Assembly: GCF_000719285.1 (NCBI RefSeq)
Contig: NZ_JOFS01000037.1
Location: forward strand, 1 to 64,000
Origin: Streptomyces bicolor
Lineage (GTDB): Bacteria; Actinomycetota; Actinomycetes; Streptomycetales; Streptomycetaceae
DNA length: 64,000 nucleotides
Direction of reading: 5' to 3'
The position numbers were made by a program, and so were the translations under genes. The notes under the pieces are model-generated. The model had not been told where the DNA came from, ran no database searches, and saw only the letters and a program-made list of their open reading frames with translations. This document shows positions 41,537 to 52,489 of the stretch, piece after piece; within the stretch, counting starts at the first letter, position 1; every line of letters begins with the position of its first letter.

Positions 41537-42274
41537 ATGCGTACCCTCACCCGCGTCGGCGCCCTGTCCGCCGTCGCCGCGGCCGCGGTTTTCTGCGTTC
41601 CGGCCGCCGCCCACGCCACCGGTTCCGGTGACGACACGTACACCGTGCAGTTGCGGCAGGATCTGCCGCGTACCGCGACCACCGACGACGGTGGCGCCCC
41701 GCAGCAGGGGCGGGACGAGTGCCCCGGTATTCCGGAGGGGCAGGATGGCTGGCACTTCGTGCTGCCGGGGAACTCCACGGATTTCGTGAAGCTGACCGTG
41801 ACGTTCGAGCCGGGCGGGCAGCAGGTGGTGACGGACTTCGGTCCGCCGTCCGACAAGCACGCCTACGTGGCCTCGCAGCCGGGTGCGGAGCTGACGTCCG
41901 CGGTGGCCGAGGTGCGCGGCGGTGATCTGGAGCTGTTCAACCTGTCGCACACGTGCCCGGCGGAGGACGGCACGGAGCCGACCGACACCCCGGACCCGAC
42001 CAACGGCACGTCCTCGGAGCCGTCCGAGGAGCCGTCCGAGGAGGCGTCCGCCACGCCGTCCGCGGAGGTCTCGCCCTCCGAGAGCAGCAGCGACAGCGCC
42101 GCTCCGGCCGTCTCCTCGTCCCCGTCGGCGCCGGGTGGCGGCTCTTCCGAGGGTGATCTGGCCGAGACGGGCAACGGTGCCCCGGTCGGACTGCTCTCGG
42201 GTGTCGCGGCCGCGCTGGTGGCGGCGGGCGGCTACCTGGTGTTCCGCCGTCGCAAGGCGGCCGGCCAGGGCTGA
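41537..42274 (+). CDS. Sortase-anchored (LAETG) surface protein
   Basis: 245 residues. It has a signal peptide (MRTLTRVGALSAVAAAAVFC, cleavage likely after AAAHA) and a secreted domain of about 120 residues with two cysteines. A Ser/Glu/Pro wall-spanning stretch (EPSEEPSEEASATPSAE) follows. The LAETG motif (208-212) precedes a hydrophobic helix and an RRRK tail. LAxTG motifs are substrates of class E sortases in Streptomyces, so the protein should be linked to peptidoglycan. ATG 41537 gives the best signal peptide; ATG 41522 adds five residues. The function of the secreted domain is unknown. Confidence 0.85.
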   Translation: MRTLTRVGALSAVAAAAVFCVPAAAHATGSGDDTYTVQLRQDLPRTATTDDGGAPQQGRDECPGIPEGQDGWHFVLPGNSTDFVKLTVTFEPGGQQVVTDFGPPSDKHAYVASQPGAELTSAVAEVRGGDLELFNLSHTCPAEDGTEPTDTPDPTNGTSSEPSEEPSEEASATPSAEVSPSESSSDSAAPAVSSSPSAPGGGSSEGDLAETGNGAPVGLLSGVAAALVAAGGYLVFRRRKAAGQG

Positions 42275-42326
42275 CGTAGGACTCCGCCGTAGGTCTGCGG
42301 CGCAGGACTGAGCCGTAGGACTGCGG
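42275..42326. repeat. 13-bp tandem repeat, four copies
   Basis: Units related to CGTAGGACTGCGG at 42275-42287, 42288-42300, 42301-42313 and 42314-42326, with 1-3 differences each. They start at the stop codon of the LAETG gene and precede the terminator. Confidence 0.75.
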
Positions 42327-42339
42327 CGTACGGAACGAA

Positions 42340-42372
42340 CGGTGCCCCCGAGTACGTCACTCGGGGGCACCG
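42340..42372. terminator. Bidirectional hairpin terminator
   Basis: Perfect 14-bp stem CGGTGCCCCCGAGT / ACTCGGGGGCACCG with a 5-nt loop, between the convergent LAETG and ppc genes. Confidence 0.85.
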
Positions 42373-42387
42373 CCGTGTGCGGGGCGC

Positions 42388-45117
<2,730 letters not shown>

Positions 45118-45288
45118 AGGTGCGGCTCCTTGCAGTGTTGAAGCTCGTCTGGAGGGAACCCGGCGCAGGTGTCGCGCGGCGGGATGCCGCATACGGCTCC
45201 TGAGATCCGGGAAGAAATCAGAGCGGACCGCGCTGTCCGACCGACTCCAAGGATAGGTGTCCCTGCGGACGCGCAGTCTCTCGGGCTC

Positions 45289-45366
45289 TTGCCGCCGGGC
45301 GACGCACTGCCATACTTACGATGCCGTAGGTTACGGAACCGTAGGGACCGATGTAACGGAACCTGG
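45289..45366 (+). promoter_or_regulatory. Desaturase promoter with tandem palindromic operators
   Basis: Candidate -35 TTGCCG (45289-45294) and -10 CATACT (45311-45316). Next come TACG-ATGC-CGTA (45317-45328) and the perfect palindrome TACGGAACCGTA (45332-45343), repeating with a 15-bp period, and a degenerate TAACGGAACCTG at about 45354-45365. The interlocking CCGTA-GGT-TACGG lies between the first two. They overlap the transcription start, fitting repression by the TetR protein encoded in the same operon. Confidence 0.55.
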
Positions 45367-45425
45367 GAACAGTTGCAGCGACCCCGGCACCTGCCACAAC
45401 CCTCGAAACCCCACAGGGGACGCCC

Positions 45426-46436
45426 ATGACCACGAGCTCCGATGTGATCGAAGACGCCCCGAAGGCGAACGACGACACCCCACTTCCCTCAGCCACGCTG
45501 GGCGGCGAGAAGAAGGGGTCGCTCGAGCAGTTCGCGCTCCTTCTCTTCATCGTCGTCCCGTTCCTGGCACTCGCCGCCGCGGTGCCGCTGGCGTGGGGCT
45601 GGGGCGTGAGCTGGCTGGACCTCGGTCTGCTGGTCTTCTTCTACTTCTTCGCCTGCCACGGCGTCACGATCGGCTACCACCGCTACTTCACCCACGGTTC
45701 CTTCAAGGCGAAGCGTCCGCTGCGCATCGCGCTCGCCGTCGCGGGCTCGATGGCGGTGGAGGGCCCGCTGGTCCGCTGGGTCGCCGACCACCGCAAGCAC
45801 CACAAGTTCTCCGACGCGGAGGGTGACCCGCACTCGCCGTGGCGTTACGGGGAGACCGTGCCGGCACTGATGAAGGGCCTGTGGTGGGCGCACATCGGCT
45901 GGATGTTCGACGAGGAGCGGACGCCGCAGGACAAGTACGCGCCGGATCTGATCAAGGACCGGGTGATCCGCGGGATCTCCCGTCAGTTCATCTGGTGGAC
46001 GGTGCTGTCGCTGGCCCTGCCGGCGCTGATCGGCGGTCTGGTGACGATGTCGTGGTGGGGTGCGTTCACTGGCTTCTTCTGGGGCTCGCTGGTGCGGGTG
46101 GCCCTGTTGCACCACGTGACGTGGTCGATCAACTCGATCTGCCACGCGGTGGGCAAGCGGCCGTTCAAGTCGCGTGACCGTTCGGGCAACGTGTGGTGGC
46201 TGGCGGTCCTGTCGTGCGGCGAGTCCTGGCACAACCTGCACCACGCCGACCCGACGTCCGCGCGGCACGGTGTGGAGCGCGGGCAGATCGATTCCTCGGC
46301 GCGGTTCATCCGCTGGTTCGAGATGCTCGGCTGGGCCTACGACGTGCGCTGGCCGTCACGCTCGCGTATCGATTCGCGCCGGAACACCGGGGAAGGTGGC
46401 TCTCGGCGCCGGAAGGAACCCGTAAAGGCGGCATGA
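45426..46436 (+). CDS. Membrane acyl-CoA (delta-9 type) fatty acid desaturase
   Basis: 336 residues. Introduces a double bond into acyl chains. It has membrane helices near 38-60, 63-85 and in a later pair around 195-235. Three histidine boxes bind the di-iron centre: HRYFTH (about 80-85), HRKHH (117-121) and HNLHH (about 260-264). The C-terminus is basic. ATG 45426 follows AGGGGA. The stop overlaps the ATG of the TetR gene (ATGA), so regulator and enzyme are co-transcribed and likely form a feedback loop. Confidence 0.93.
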   Translation: MTTSSDVIEDAPKANDDTPLPSATLGGEKKGSLEQFALLLFIVVPFLALAAAVPLAWGWGVSWLDLGLLVFFYFFACHGVTIGYHRYFTHGSFKAKRPLRIALAVAGSMAVEGPLVRWVADHRKHHKFSDAEGDPHSPWRYGETVPALMKGLWWAHIGWMFDEERTPQDKYAPDLIKDRVIRGISRQFIWWTVLSLALPALIGGLVTMSWWGAFTGFFWGSLVRVALLHHVTWSINSICHAVGKRPFKSRDRSGNVWWLAVLSCGESWHNLHHADPTSARHGVERGQIDSSARFIRWFEMLGWAYDVRWPSRSRIDSRRNTGEGGSRRRKEPVKAA

Positions 46437-47110
46437 TTGACGCCGTGGCGACCGACTCCAGCAGCACCCCTGGCAATGAGAAGCAGCGGCGGGCGCGCCG
46501 TACCCGGATGACCGGTGCGGAGCGCCGCCAGCAGCTGCTGGAGATCGGTCGCACCCTCTTCGCCGCGAAGGGCTTCGAGGGCACGTCGGTGGAGGAGATC
46601 GCGGCGAAGGCGGGCGTCTCGAAGCCGGTGGTGTACGAGCACTTCGGTGGCAAGGAGGGGCTGTACGCGGTCGTGGTGGACCGTGAGATGCGGCGGCTGC
46701 TGGACATGGTGACCAGCTCGCTGACGGCCGGCCACCCGCGTGAGCTGTGCGAACAGGCCGCCTTCGCCCTCCTGGACTACATCGAGGAGTACACGGACGG
46801 TTTCCGCATCCTGGTCCGTGACTCGCCGATCCCCCAGTCGACGGGCTCCTTCGCCTCGCTGATCTCGGACATCGCGACCCAGGTGGAGGACATCCTGGGC
46901 CGCGAGTTCAAGAGCCGCGGCTTCGACCCGAAACTGGCCCCGCTGTACGCCCAGGCCCTGGTCGGCATGGTGGCGCTGACCGGCCAGTGGTGGCTGGACG
47001 TGCGCCGCCCGAAGAAGGCGGAGGTGGCGGCCCATCTGGTGAATCTGGCATGGCACGGGCTGGACGGCCTCGAGGCGAAGCCGCACTTGATAGGGCGCCG
47101 GAAGAGCTGA
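46433..47110 (+). CDS. TetR-family regulator coupled to the desaturase
   Basis: 225 residues. After a polar N-terminal extension comes the HTH: AERRQQLLEIGRTLFAAKGF then TSVEEIAAKAGVSKPVVYEH. The C-terminal ligand domain is helical (CEQAAFALLDYIEEYTDGF). ATG 46433 shares ATGA with the desaturase stop. The likely role is sensing acyl-CoA and repressing the desaturase operon through the tandem TACGG..CCGTA sites; this is inferred from gene order and the operator. Confidence 0.88.
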   Translation: MIDAVATDSSSTPGNEKQRRARRTRMTGAERRQQLLEIGRTLFAAKGFEGTSVEEIAAKAGVSKPVVYEHFGGKEGLYAVVVDREMRRLLDMVTSSLTAGHPRELCEQAAFALLDYIEEYTDGFRILVRDSPIPQSTGSFASLISDIATQVEDILGREFKSRGFDPKLAPLYAQALVGMVALTGQWWLDVRRPKKAEVAAHLVNLAWHGLDGLEAKPHLIGRRKS

Positions 47111-47138
47111 CGCCCGCCGCGGCGCCCTGGGCGTCATT

Positions 47139-47177
47139 CGCTGTCATGCCTGACGGCACCCGGCAGGCATGACAGCG
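47139..47177. terminator. Bidirectional hairpin terminator
   Basis: Perfect 14-bp stem CGCTGTCATGCCTG / CAGGCATGACAGCG with an 11-nt loop, between the convergent TetR and CsbD-family genes. A decayed third half-copy (GCCTGTCAGCG) follows. Confidence 0.8.
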
Positions 47178-47202
47178 ACCTGGCATTGCCTGTCAGCGTC
47201 GG

Positions 47203-47376
47203 TCAGCCCTTGAAGGTGTCCTTGCCCTTCTCCTTCGCCTGACGCGCGCTGCCTTTCCTCTTTTCGGCCTTGCCCTCGGCGGTCAACTCCTCGTTGCCGA
47301 CCATGCGGCCCATCGCTTCCTTGGCCTTGCCCTTGGCCTCTTCCTTCTTGGCCCTGGCCTTCTCTTCCTTCGCCAC
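47203..47376 (-). CDS. CsbD-family small stress protein
   Basis: 57 residues, Lys/Glu/Ala-rich and predicted helical. It contains KGKAKEAMGRMVGNEELTAE and the repeat-like GKAEKRKGSARQAKEKGKD, the CsbD pattern. CsbD proteins are induced by general stress (SigB-type control) and have no known activity. GTG 47376 follows GAGGAGTGAGG. It is probably monocistronic. Confidence 0.88.
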   Translation of the reverse strand: MAKEEKARAKKEEAKGKAKEAMGRMVGNEELTAEGKAEKRKGSARQAKEKGKDTFKG

Positions 47377-47440
47377 GTTCCTCACTCCTCGCAAGGATCG
47401 ACGTCGCTGTGCTTCAGCGGGTGACCCTGCGCCGCACCGT

Positions 47441-47812
47441 TCAAACGGCGGTGACCGGCTCCAGGAACTCCAGGCGGTTGCCCACGGGGTCGGACGAGTA
47501 GAACCGCCTGTGCCCCGGGAGGTTCTCGTCCCACTCCACCCGCGCTCCATGGGCCTCCAGCCGGGCCGCGTACCGCTCGATCCCCGCGACCCGCAGCCCG
47601 GGGTGCGCCTTCCTCGCGGGCCGGAAGCCTTCTCTCTCGATCCCCAGGTGCAGCTGTACGGGTCCCGCCTGGAACCAGCAGCCGCCGCCCGCGGCCAGGA
47701 CGGGCGGCTTGGGGATCTCGGTCATGCCGAGGACGGTGACGTAGTACGCGCGCAGCTCGTCCTCCGAGCCGGGTGGCGCGGCCAGCTGGACGTGGTCGAC
47801 GGCGGTGATCAC
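47441..47812 (-). CDS. Glyoxalase/VOC-family protein
   Basis: 123 residues forming one VOC domain of two beta-alpha-beta-beta-beta modules: ITAVDHVQLAAPPGSEDELR with GPVQLHLGIE, then RLEAHGARVEWDENLPG with SSDPVGNRLEFLEP. The metal-ligand positions His (DHVQLA), His (LHLG) and Glu (LEFLE) are present, so it could be a lyase, dioxygenase or resistance protein. The GTG start follows GGAG closely. It lies 6 bp downstream of the methyltransferase gene, so it is probably in the same operon. Confidence 0.82.
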   Translation of the reverse strand: MITAVDHVQLAAPPGSEDELRAYYVTVLGMTEIPKPPVLAAGGGCWFQAGPVQLHLGIEREGFRPARKAHPGLRVAGIERYAARLEAHGARVEWDENLPGHRRFYSSDPVGNRLEFLEPVTAV

Positions 47813-47818
47813 GGCTCC

Positions 47819-48628
47819 TCAGCCCTCCTTGCGGGCGACGGCGAAGATGCGGCGGAAGGGGAAGGGCGTGCCGTGGGCGGTGGGCGGGTAGGCCTCGCGC
47901 AGTGCGGTGCGGTACTCGGTGAGGAAGGCCTCCCGGGCCTCCGGGTCGTCCGCGAGGGCAGTGAGGACGGGCCGCAGCCCCGTGCCCTTCACCCAGTCCA
48001 GGACCGGGTCCTCGCCGGTCAGCAGGTGGATGTACGTCGTCTCCCAGACGTCGGCGGCGCAGCCGAGGCCGGTGAGCGCCTCCAGGTAGCCGGCGGGGGT
48101 GTGGACGGCGTCGTCGTGGCGCAGGGCGCCGGTGAGGCCGTGCCGGTCTGCGAGGTCGCGCATCAGGCGGTGGCTGGGGGCGTCGAAATTGCCGGGGACC
48201 TGGAAGGCGAAGGTGCCGCCGGGCCTGAGGCCCTTCACCCACTCCCGGAACCGCTCCACGTGCCCCGGCACCCACTGCAGGGTGGCATTGCTGACGATGA
48301 GGTCGTACGGCTCCCCGGGCGTCCATGTGCGTACGTCGGCGTGGGCGAAATCGAGGCGGCCGCCGCCCGGGGTCGGGCCCTCGTGCTCGACGTGGGCCTT
48401 GTCCAGCATCTCGGCGGAGTTGTCGTAGCCGGTGATGTGGGCGGTGGGCCAGCGGCGGGCGAGGAGGGCGGTGACGTTGCCGGGGCCGCAGCCGAGGTCG
48501 GCGATGCGTGGCGGGGCCTGGGGCAGGTCGGGGACGTGGGCGAGGAGGTCGGTGAAGGGGCGGGCGCGGTGGCCGGCGTGGCGCAGGTACTGGGCGGGGT
48601 CCCAGGTGGGGGCGGCGGCAGCGGACAT
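47819..48628 (-). CDS. Trans-aconitate 2-methyltransferase-like SAM methyltransferase
   Basis: 269 residues. Motif I is IADLGCGPGNVTALLARRW, motif II ITGYDNSAEML, and YDLIVSNATLQWVPGH is the post-motif strand characteristic of Tam. LRPGGTFAFQVPGNFDAPSH then follows. Tam methylates trans-aconitate, a by-product that inhibits aconitase. ATG 48628 has GGAGG 8 nt upstream. It is divergent from a marR gene with a perfect palindrome between them, so it is probably MarR-controlled. Confidence 0.88.
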   Translation of the reverse strand: MSAAAAPTWDPAQYLRHAGHRARPFTDLLAHVPDLPQAPPRIADLGCGPGNVTALLARRWPTAHITGYDNSAEMLDKAHVEHEGPTPGGGRLDFAHADVRTWTPGEPYDLIVSNATLQWVPGHVERFREWVKGLRPGGTFAFQVPGNFDAPSHRLMRDLADRHGLTGALRHDDAVHTPAGYLEALTGLGCAADVWETTYIHLLTGEDPVLDWVKGTGLRPVLTALADDPEAREAFLTEYRTALREAYPPTAHGTPFPFRRIFAVARKEG

Positions 48629-48686
48629 GGCGGGGCCTCCTGTCGGTTCCTCCCGGCGGTCGCTCTCCAGCCTGCCCCCGCAGATA

Positions 48687-48700
48687 TCTTGACGTCAAGA
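48687..48700. promoter_or_regulatory. MarR-type operator, perfect palindrome
   Basis: TCTTGACGTCAAGA, a perfect 14-bp palindrome in the 107-bp divergent gap. TACACT at 48723-48728 is a -10 candidate 7 nt before the marR ATG. The form is typical of MarR-family operators. Confidence 0.65.
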
Positions 48701-48735
48701 GACTTCACGTCGACACAACCACTACACTGATCGTC

Positions 48736-49233
48736 ATGGAGGACGAGGTCGATCGGCTGGTCGCAGCGTGGCGCCGGGAGCGCCCGGACCTCGACGTGGA
48801 ACCGCTCGAGGTGCTCAGCCGGGTGAGCAGACTCGCCCGGCATCTGGACCGCGCACGCCGGCTGGCCTTCTCCGAGCACAGCCTGGAGCCCTGGGAGTTC
48901 GACGTGCTGACCGCGCTCAGGCGCGCCGGAACGCCGTACCAGCTCTCCCCGGGGCAGTTGCTGACGCAGACCCTGGTCACCTCGGGCACGATGACGAACC
49001 GCATCGACCGCCTGGCCAAGAAGGGCCTCGTGGAGCGTCTCCCCGACCCCAGCGACCGGCGTGGAGTGCTGGTGCGCCTCACCGACGAGGGCCGCGACCG
49101 CGCGGACCAGGCGCTCGCCGGCCTGCTGGACCAGGAGCGCGCGATCCTCGCGGAGCTGACGCGTGCGCAGCGGGGGGAGCTGGCCGGGCTGCTGCGGCAG
49201 CTGACGGCGCCGTTCGACAACATCCCCGGGTGA
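48736..49233 (+). CDS. MarR-family transcriptional regulator
   Basis: 165 residues. Winged [43 protein letters not shown] (recognition helix) and the wing GLVERLPDPSDRRGVLVRLT. Flanking helices form the dimer interface. ATG 48736 follows a -10-like TACACT by 7 nt and has no ribosome binding site, so the mRNA is probably leaderless. It should bind TCTTGACGTCAAGA upstream and control itself and the methyltransferase/VOC operon. The ligand is unknown. Confidence 0.92.
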   Translation: MEDEVDRLVAAWRRERPDLDVEPLEVLSRVSRLARHLDRARRLAFSEHSLEPWEFDVLTALRRAGTPYQLSPGQLLTQTLVTSGTMTNRIDRLAKKGLVERLPDPSDRRGVLVRLTDEGRDRADQALAGLLDQERAILAELTRAQRGELAGLLRQLTAPFDNIPG

Positions 49234-49373
49234 GCTGAGCGCTCTACGGGAGGCGCCGCGCTATGCCGTCGGTTGTCCGCGGCTTCATCGTGGCTGGTCG
49301 CGCCCACGCGGCGGTAGCCGCAAATCGACACAGCCCCGCGCCCCTCAGCGGCGTTGCTGCTCACCGGCATCCA

Positions 49374-50147
49374 TCACGCGCTGCTGCTTTCCTCCGGCAG
49401 GATTCGGCCGGCGGGCCTCAAGTCGACCGGGCCGACTCCGGCCCTGCGTGCCAGGGCGACGGCGGCCAGGGTGGAGTGCACGCCCAGCTTGCCGAGGACG
49501 TTCTGCATATGGGTGCGGACCGTGTGCGGGGAGAGGTACAGGCGTTCGGCGACCGCCTTCCTGCCAAGGCCGGCGACCATGCAGCGCAGAACTTCCCGCT
49601 CCCTCGGAGTCAGCGACTCGACCAGCCGCTCGCTCTCCGTGCGGTGCTTGCGGGCCGCCGTCAGCTCCCGCAGGACGCCCGTGAGCAGGGCCGGCGGCAG
49701 ATGGGTCTCGTCCCGCAGGACGCCACGGATGACGGTGAGCAGTCGGGACAGCGAGCAGTCCTTGGCCACCCAGCCGGACGCCCCGGCCTGCAGGGCGAGC
49801 GCGGCCCGGCGTGGATCGTCCTTCTCGGCGAGGACGACGATCCGTACGGCGGGCTGCGCGGAGCGGACCCCGGCGACCAGCGAGATGCCGTCCACCAGCC
49901 CGTCCTCGCCCACCTCCTGAACGGGCACGGCCGGCCGGACGCCCGGCACGTTGCCGCCCAGGTCGGCATCGACGAGCAGCACGTCGAACCGGCGCCCCTC
50001 GGCGGCCGCGCGCTCCAGACTGCGCAGCGCGGCCGGACCGCTGCCCGCGGCGGAGACGTCGACGTCGGGCTCTGCGGCCAGGGCGGCTGCGAGCGACTCG
50101 GCGAAGATGCGATGGTCGTCGACGACCAGCACTCGGATGCGAACCAC
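49374..50147 (-). CDS. LuxR-type response regulator, orphan
   Basis: 257 residues. The receiver domain has the acidic pair in RVLVVDDHRIFAESLAAAL and the phosphoacceptor Asp in FDVLLVDADLGG. The C-terminal LuxR HTH runs SLTPREREVLRCMVAGLGRK then AERLYLSPHTVRTHMQNVLG. An insert around VPGVRPAVPVQEVGEDGLVD lengthens the receiver. GTG 50147 follows AAGGGGG. No kinase gene is adjacent. It is similar in layout to the regulator at 58245-58952. Confidence 0.9.
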   Translation of the reverse strand: MVRIRVLVVDDHRIFAESLAAALAAEPDVDVSAAGSGPAALRSLERAAAEGRRFDVLLVDADLGGNVPGVRPAVPVQEVGEDGLVDGISLVAGVRSAQPAVRIVVLAEKDDPRRAALALQAGASGWVAKDCSLSRLLTVIRGVLRDETHLPPALLTGVLRELTAARKHRTESERLVESLTPREREVLRCMVAGLGRKAVAERLYLSPHTVRTHMQNVLGKLGVHSTLAAVALARRAGVGPVDLRPAGRILPEESSSA

Positions 50148-50431
50148 GAAACCCCCTTCCCCAAGCTCTCGAAGAGCAGGGGATACCCCATCGTCATGAG
50201 GACGACACCGGGAGACGAACACCGTCGCGGGCACGACGCCCGAAGCGCGGATGGCCGCACGGCCGCCGCCGTGCAGGAACTGCTACCCCCACTTCGGGTG
50301 TCGTACCCGACCTGTCTCGCCCCCTGATCAGCACCGCCCCCCACCGGTGCTGCTCATCAGAGTACGGGCGGGTGGCAGGAGCGGAAGGTAATTTGCAGAA
50401 CTGGTTGGCCGACGCGTTTATGGTGAGCCGC

Positions 50432-50884
50432 ATGTTTCGTCTGGAGACAGAAGTCGACAAATCACGCCAGGATCTGCTCCGCCGTCGGCTGCGGGACACC
50501 AACACCGCGGCCTCCCCGATTCTGCGCGCCCTGCGCGGAACCCCAGGTGAACGAGAACTTCCGCTCCAGGTATGGGCGTTGGACGAGCACGGCGCCGTGG
50601 CCGGCGGTCTCGTCGGGCACACCTGGACCACCTGGCTCCATGTCACCTACCTCTGGGTCGACGAACGCCATCGCGGCGGCGGTATCGGTTCGCAATTGCT
50701 CGCCCACGCGGAGCGCGTCGCCCGCTTCGAACGGGGCTGTACGGCCGTACGCCTGGAGACGTGGGACTTCCAGGCGCCGGAGTTCTACAAGAAGCAGGGG
50801 TATGACGTGGTGTGTGTGATCCCGGACTATCCGCCGGGGATCACGGAGTACACACTGACCAAACATTTGGTCCATTCCGACTGA
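50432..50884 (+). CDS. GNAT acetyltransferase
   Basis: 150 residues, complete GNAT domain: LQVWALDEHGAVAGGLVG, WLHVTYLWVDERHRGGGIGS with the acetyl-CoA loop RHRGGGIGSQLL, and a C-terminal VRLETWDFQAPEFYKKQGY, the usual FY-K-GF motif. The substrate is unknown. ATG 50432 stands 7 nt after a -10-like TATGGT, suggesting leaderless translation; in-frame ATG 50420 overlaps that hexamer. Confidence 0.88.
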   Translation: MFRLETEVDKSRQDLLRRRLRDTNTAASPILRALRGTPGERELPLQVWALDEHGAVAGGLVGHTWTTWLHVTYLWVDERHRGGGIGSQLLAHAERVARFERGCTAVRLETWDFQAPEFYKKQGYDVVCVIPDYPPGITEYTLTKHLVHSD

Positions 50885-50896
50885 GGGGCACTGCGC

Positions 50897-51058
50897 GAGA
50901 TCACCCGATCCGGACAGCGCGCGGCCCGAGGCGCCGAACTGGAGAAGAACCCGACGCTCGGTCGGCGAGCCCGCAGCGCTGTCGGAGACATGGAGGTCTA
51001 CACAACACGCCTCGAAGGCACAGACGCGCGGCCTGACCTCACCGTCACCTACGTTTAG
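50897..51058 (+). pseudogene. Possible coding remnants in 50885-51299
   Basis: An open frame without a start codon runs from EITRSGQRAARGAELEKNP to DMEVYTTRLEGTDARPDLTV and a TAG stop. A second open stretch, LDYGSSLEGAVLGGGFGDWN (about 51176-51260), continues briefly in another frame and runs into the galK 3' region. Both look protein-like in codon bias but start and end abruptly. They are probably debris of deleted genes; family not recognised. Confidence 0.3.
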
Positions 51059-51299
51059 GACGCACCGCCGCCCGACCCCGGTCCGATCCGCATCGCTCTC
51101 GTGTCGCCCGTCCGCTTCGCGGGTGGCGGTACAGAGTTCTGAACCGTCCCGGTTCGACGCGACCGCGAGCCCGGCATGCTCGACTACGGCAGCAGCCTGG
51201 AGGGCGCCGTGCTGGGCGGCGGCTTCGGCGACTGGAACGACAAGATCCGCTCCGGGCGCGTACAGCGTCGCCCTCAGCCCCGTGTCCCTCGGGGTCAGC

Positions 51300-52463
51300 T
51301 CAGCTCAGTCGCCGCGCGCCCGCCGCGGGCACCGCCTCGAACACGCGCGGTGCCGCGAAGCCGGCCGAGGCGAAGGCCTCTTCGACCGCCTTGGTGATGG
51401 TCTCGACGTCGGCCGCCTCCGCCAGCACGATCGCCGAGCCGCCGAAGCCGCCGCCCGTCATGCGGGCGCCCAGCGCGCCGCCCGCCAGGGCCGTGTCCAC
51501 GACCAGGTCCAGCTCGGGGCAGGAGATGCGGAAGTCGTCCCTCAGCGAGGCGTGGCCCTCGGTCAGGACCGGGCCGATGGCGCGGGTGTCGCCCGACTCC
51601 AGCAGGGAGACGACCCGCTCGACGCGCTGGTCCTCGGTGACGACGTGGCGCACCAGGCGGCGCACCTCCTCGTCGTCGCCGATCCGCTCCAGCGCCGCGT
51701 CCAGGTCGTCGTAGACGATGTCCCTGAGCGCGTCCACGCCCAGCAGCGCCGCGCCCTTCTCACAGCCCGCGCGCCGCTTGCCGTACTCGCCCTCGCTGTG
51801 GGAGTGCTTGACCTGGGTGTCGACGACCAGCAGGCGCATGCCTTCCGCCGCGAGGTCGAAGGGGATCTGCTTCTGGGAGAGGTCCCGGGTGTCCAGGAAC
51901 AGGGCGTGGCCGGCCTCGCAGCACGCGGACGCCGTCTGGTCCATGATCCCGACCGGGGCGCCGACGTACACGTTCTCGGCGCGCTGGCACAGGCGGGCCA
52001 GCTGCCAGCCCTTCTGCCCGAGGTCGTACAGGTCGTTCAGGGCGAGCGCGACGACGACCTCCAGCGCCGCCGACGACGACAGGCCCGCGCCCGCCGGGAC
52101 CGTCGAGGCGAGGTGGATGTCGGCGCCGGTCACCGGGTGGCCGGCCTGGCGCAGGGCCCAGACGACGCCGGACGGGTACGCCGTCCAGGCCTTGTCGGAC
52201 TCGGGGACGAGGTCGTCAACGCGCAGCTCCACAACCCCGCCCTCGACGTCCGCCGAGTGCAGGCGCAGCAGGCCGTCCGCGCGCCGTGAGACCGCCGCGA
52301 CCGCGGTGTGCGGCAGCGCGAACGGCATGACGAAGCCGTCGTTGTAGTCGGTGTGCTCGCCGATCAGGTTGACCCGGCCCGGCGCGGCCCACACTCCCTC
52401 CGGCTCGGCCCCGTACAGCTCCCTGAACCGCTCGGCGACCGCGGCTGCCGTGTCGACGCTCAT
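51300..52463 (-). CDS. galK: Galactokinase
   Basis: 387 residues, standard length. It phosphorylates galactose to galactose-1-phosphate. The galactokinase signature GRVNLIGEHTDYNDGFVMP (29-47) is complete. The GHMP ATP-binding motif is TVPAGAGLSSSAALE and the third motif ARMTGGGFGGSAI. Last gene of galT-galE-galK, 26 bp after galE. The start is ATG 52463, with a CAGGGG-rich but imperfect binding site. Confidence 0.97.
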   Translation of the reverse strand: MSVDTAAAVAERFRELYGAEPEGVWAAPGRVNLIGEHTDYNDGFVMPFALPHTAVAAVSRRADGLLRLHSADVEGGVVELRVDDLVPESDKAWTAYPSGVVWALRQAGHPVTGADIHLASTVPAGAGLSSSAALEVVVALALNDLYDLGQKGWQLARLCQRAENVYVGAPVGIMDQTASACCEAGHALFLDTRDLSQKQIPFDLAAEGMRLLVVDTQVKHSHSEGEYGKRRAGCEKGAALLGVDALRDIVYDDLDAALERIGDDEEVRRLVRHVVTEDQRVERVVSLLESGDTRAIGPVLTEGHASLRDDFRISCPELDLVVDTALAGGALGARMTGGGFGGSAIVLAEAADVETITKAVEEAFASAGFAAPRVFEAVPAAGARRLS

Positions 52464-52489
52464 CCCCTGACCCTGACCTTTCCTACGTT

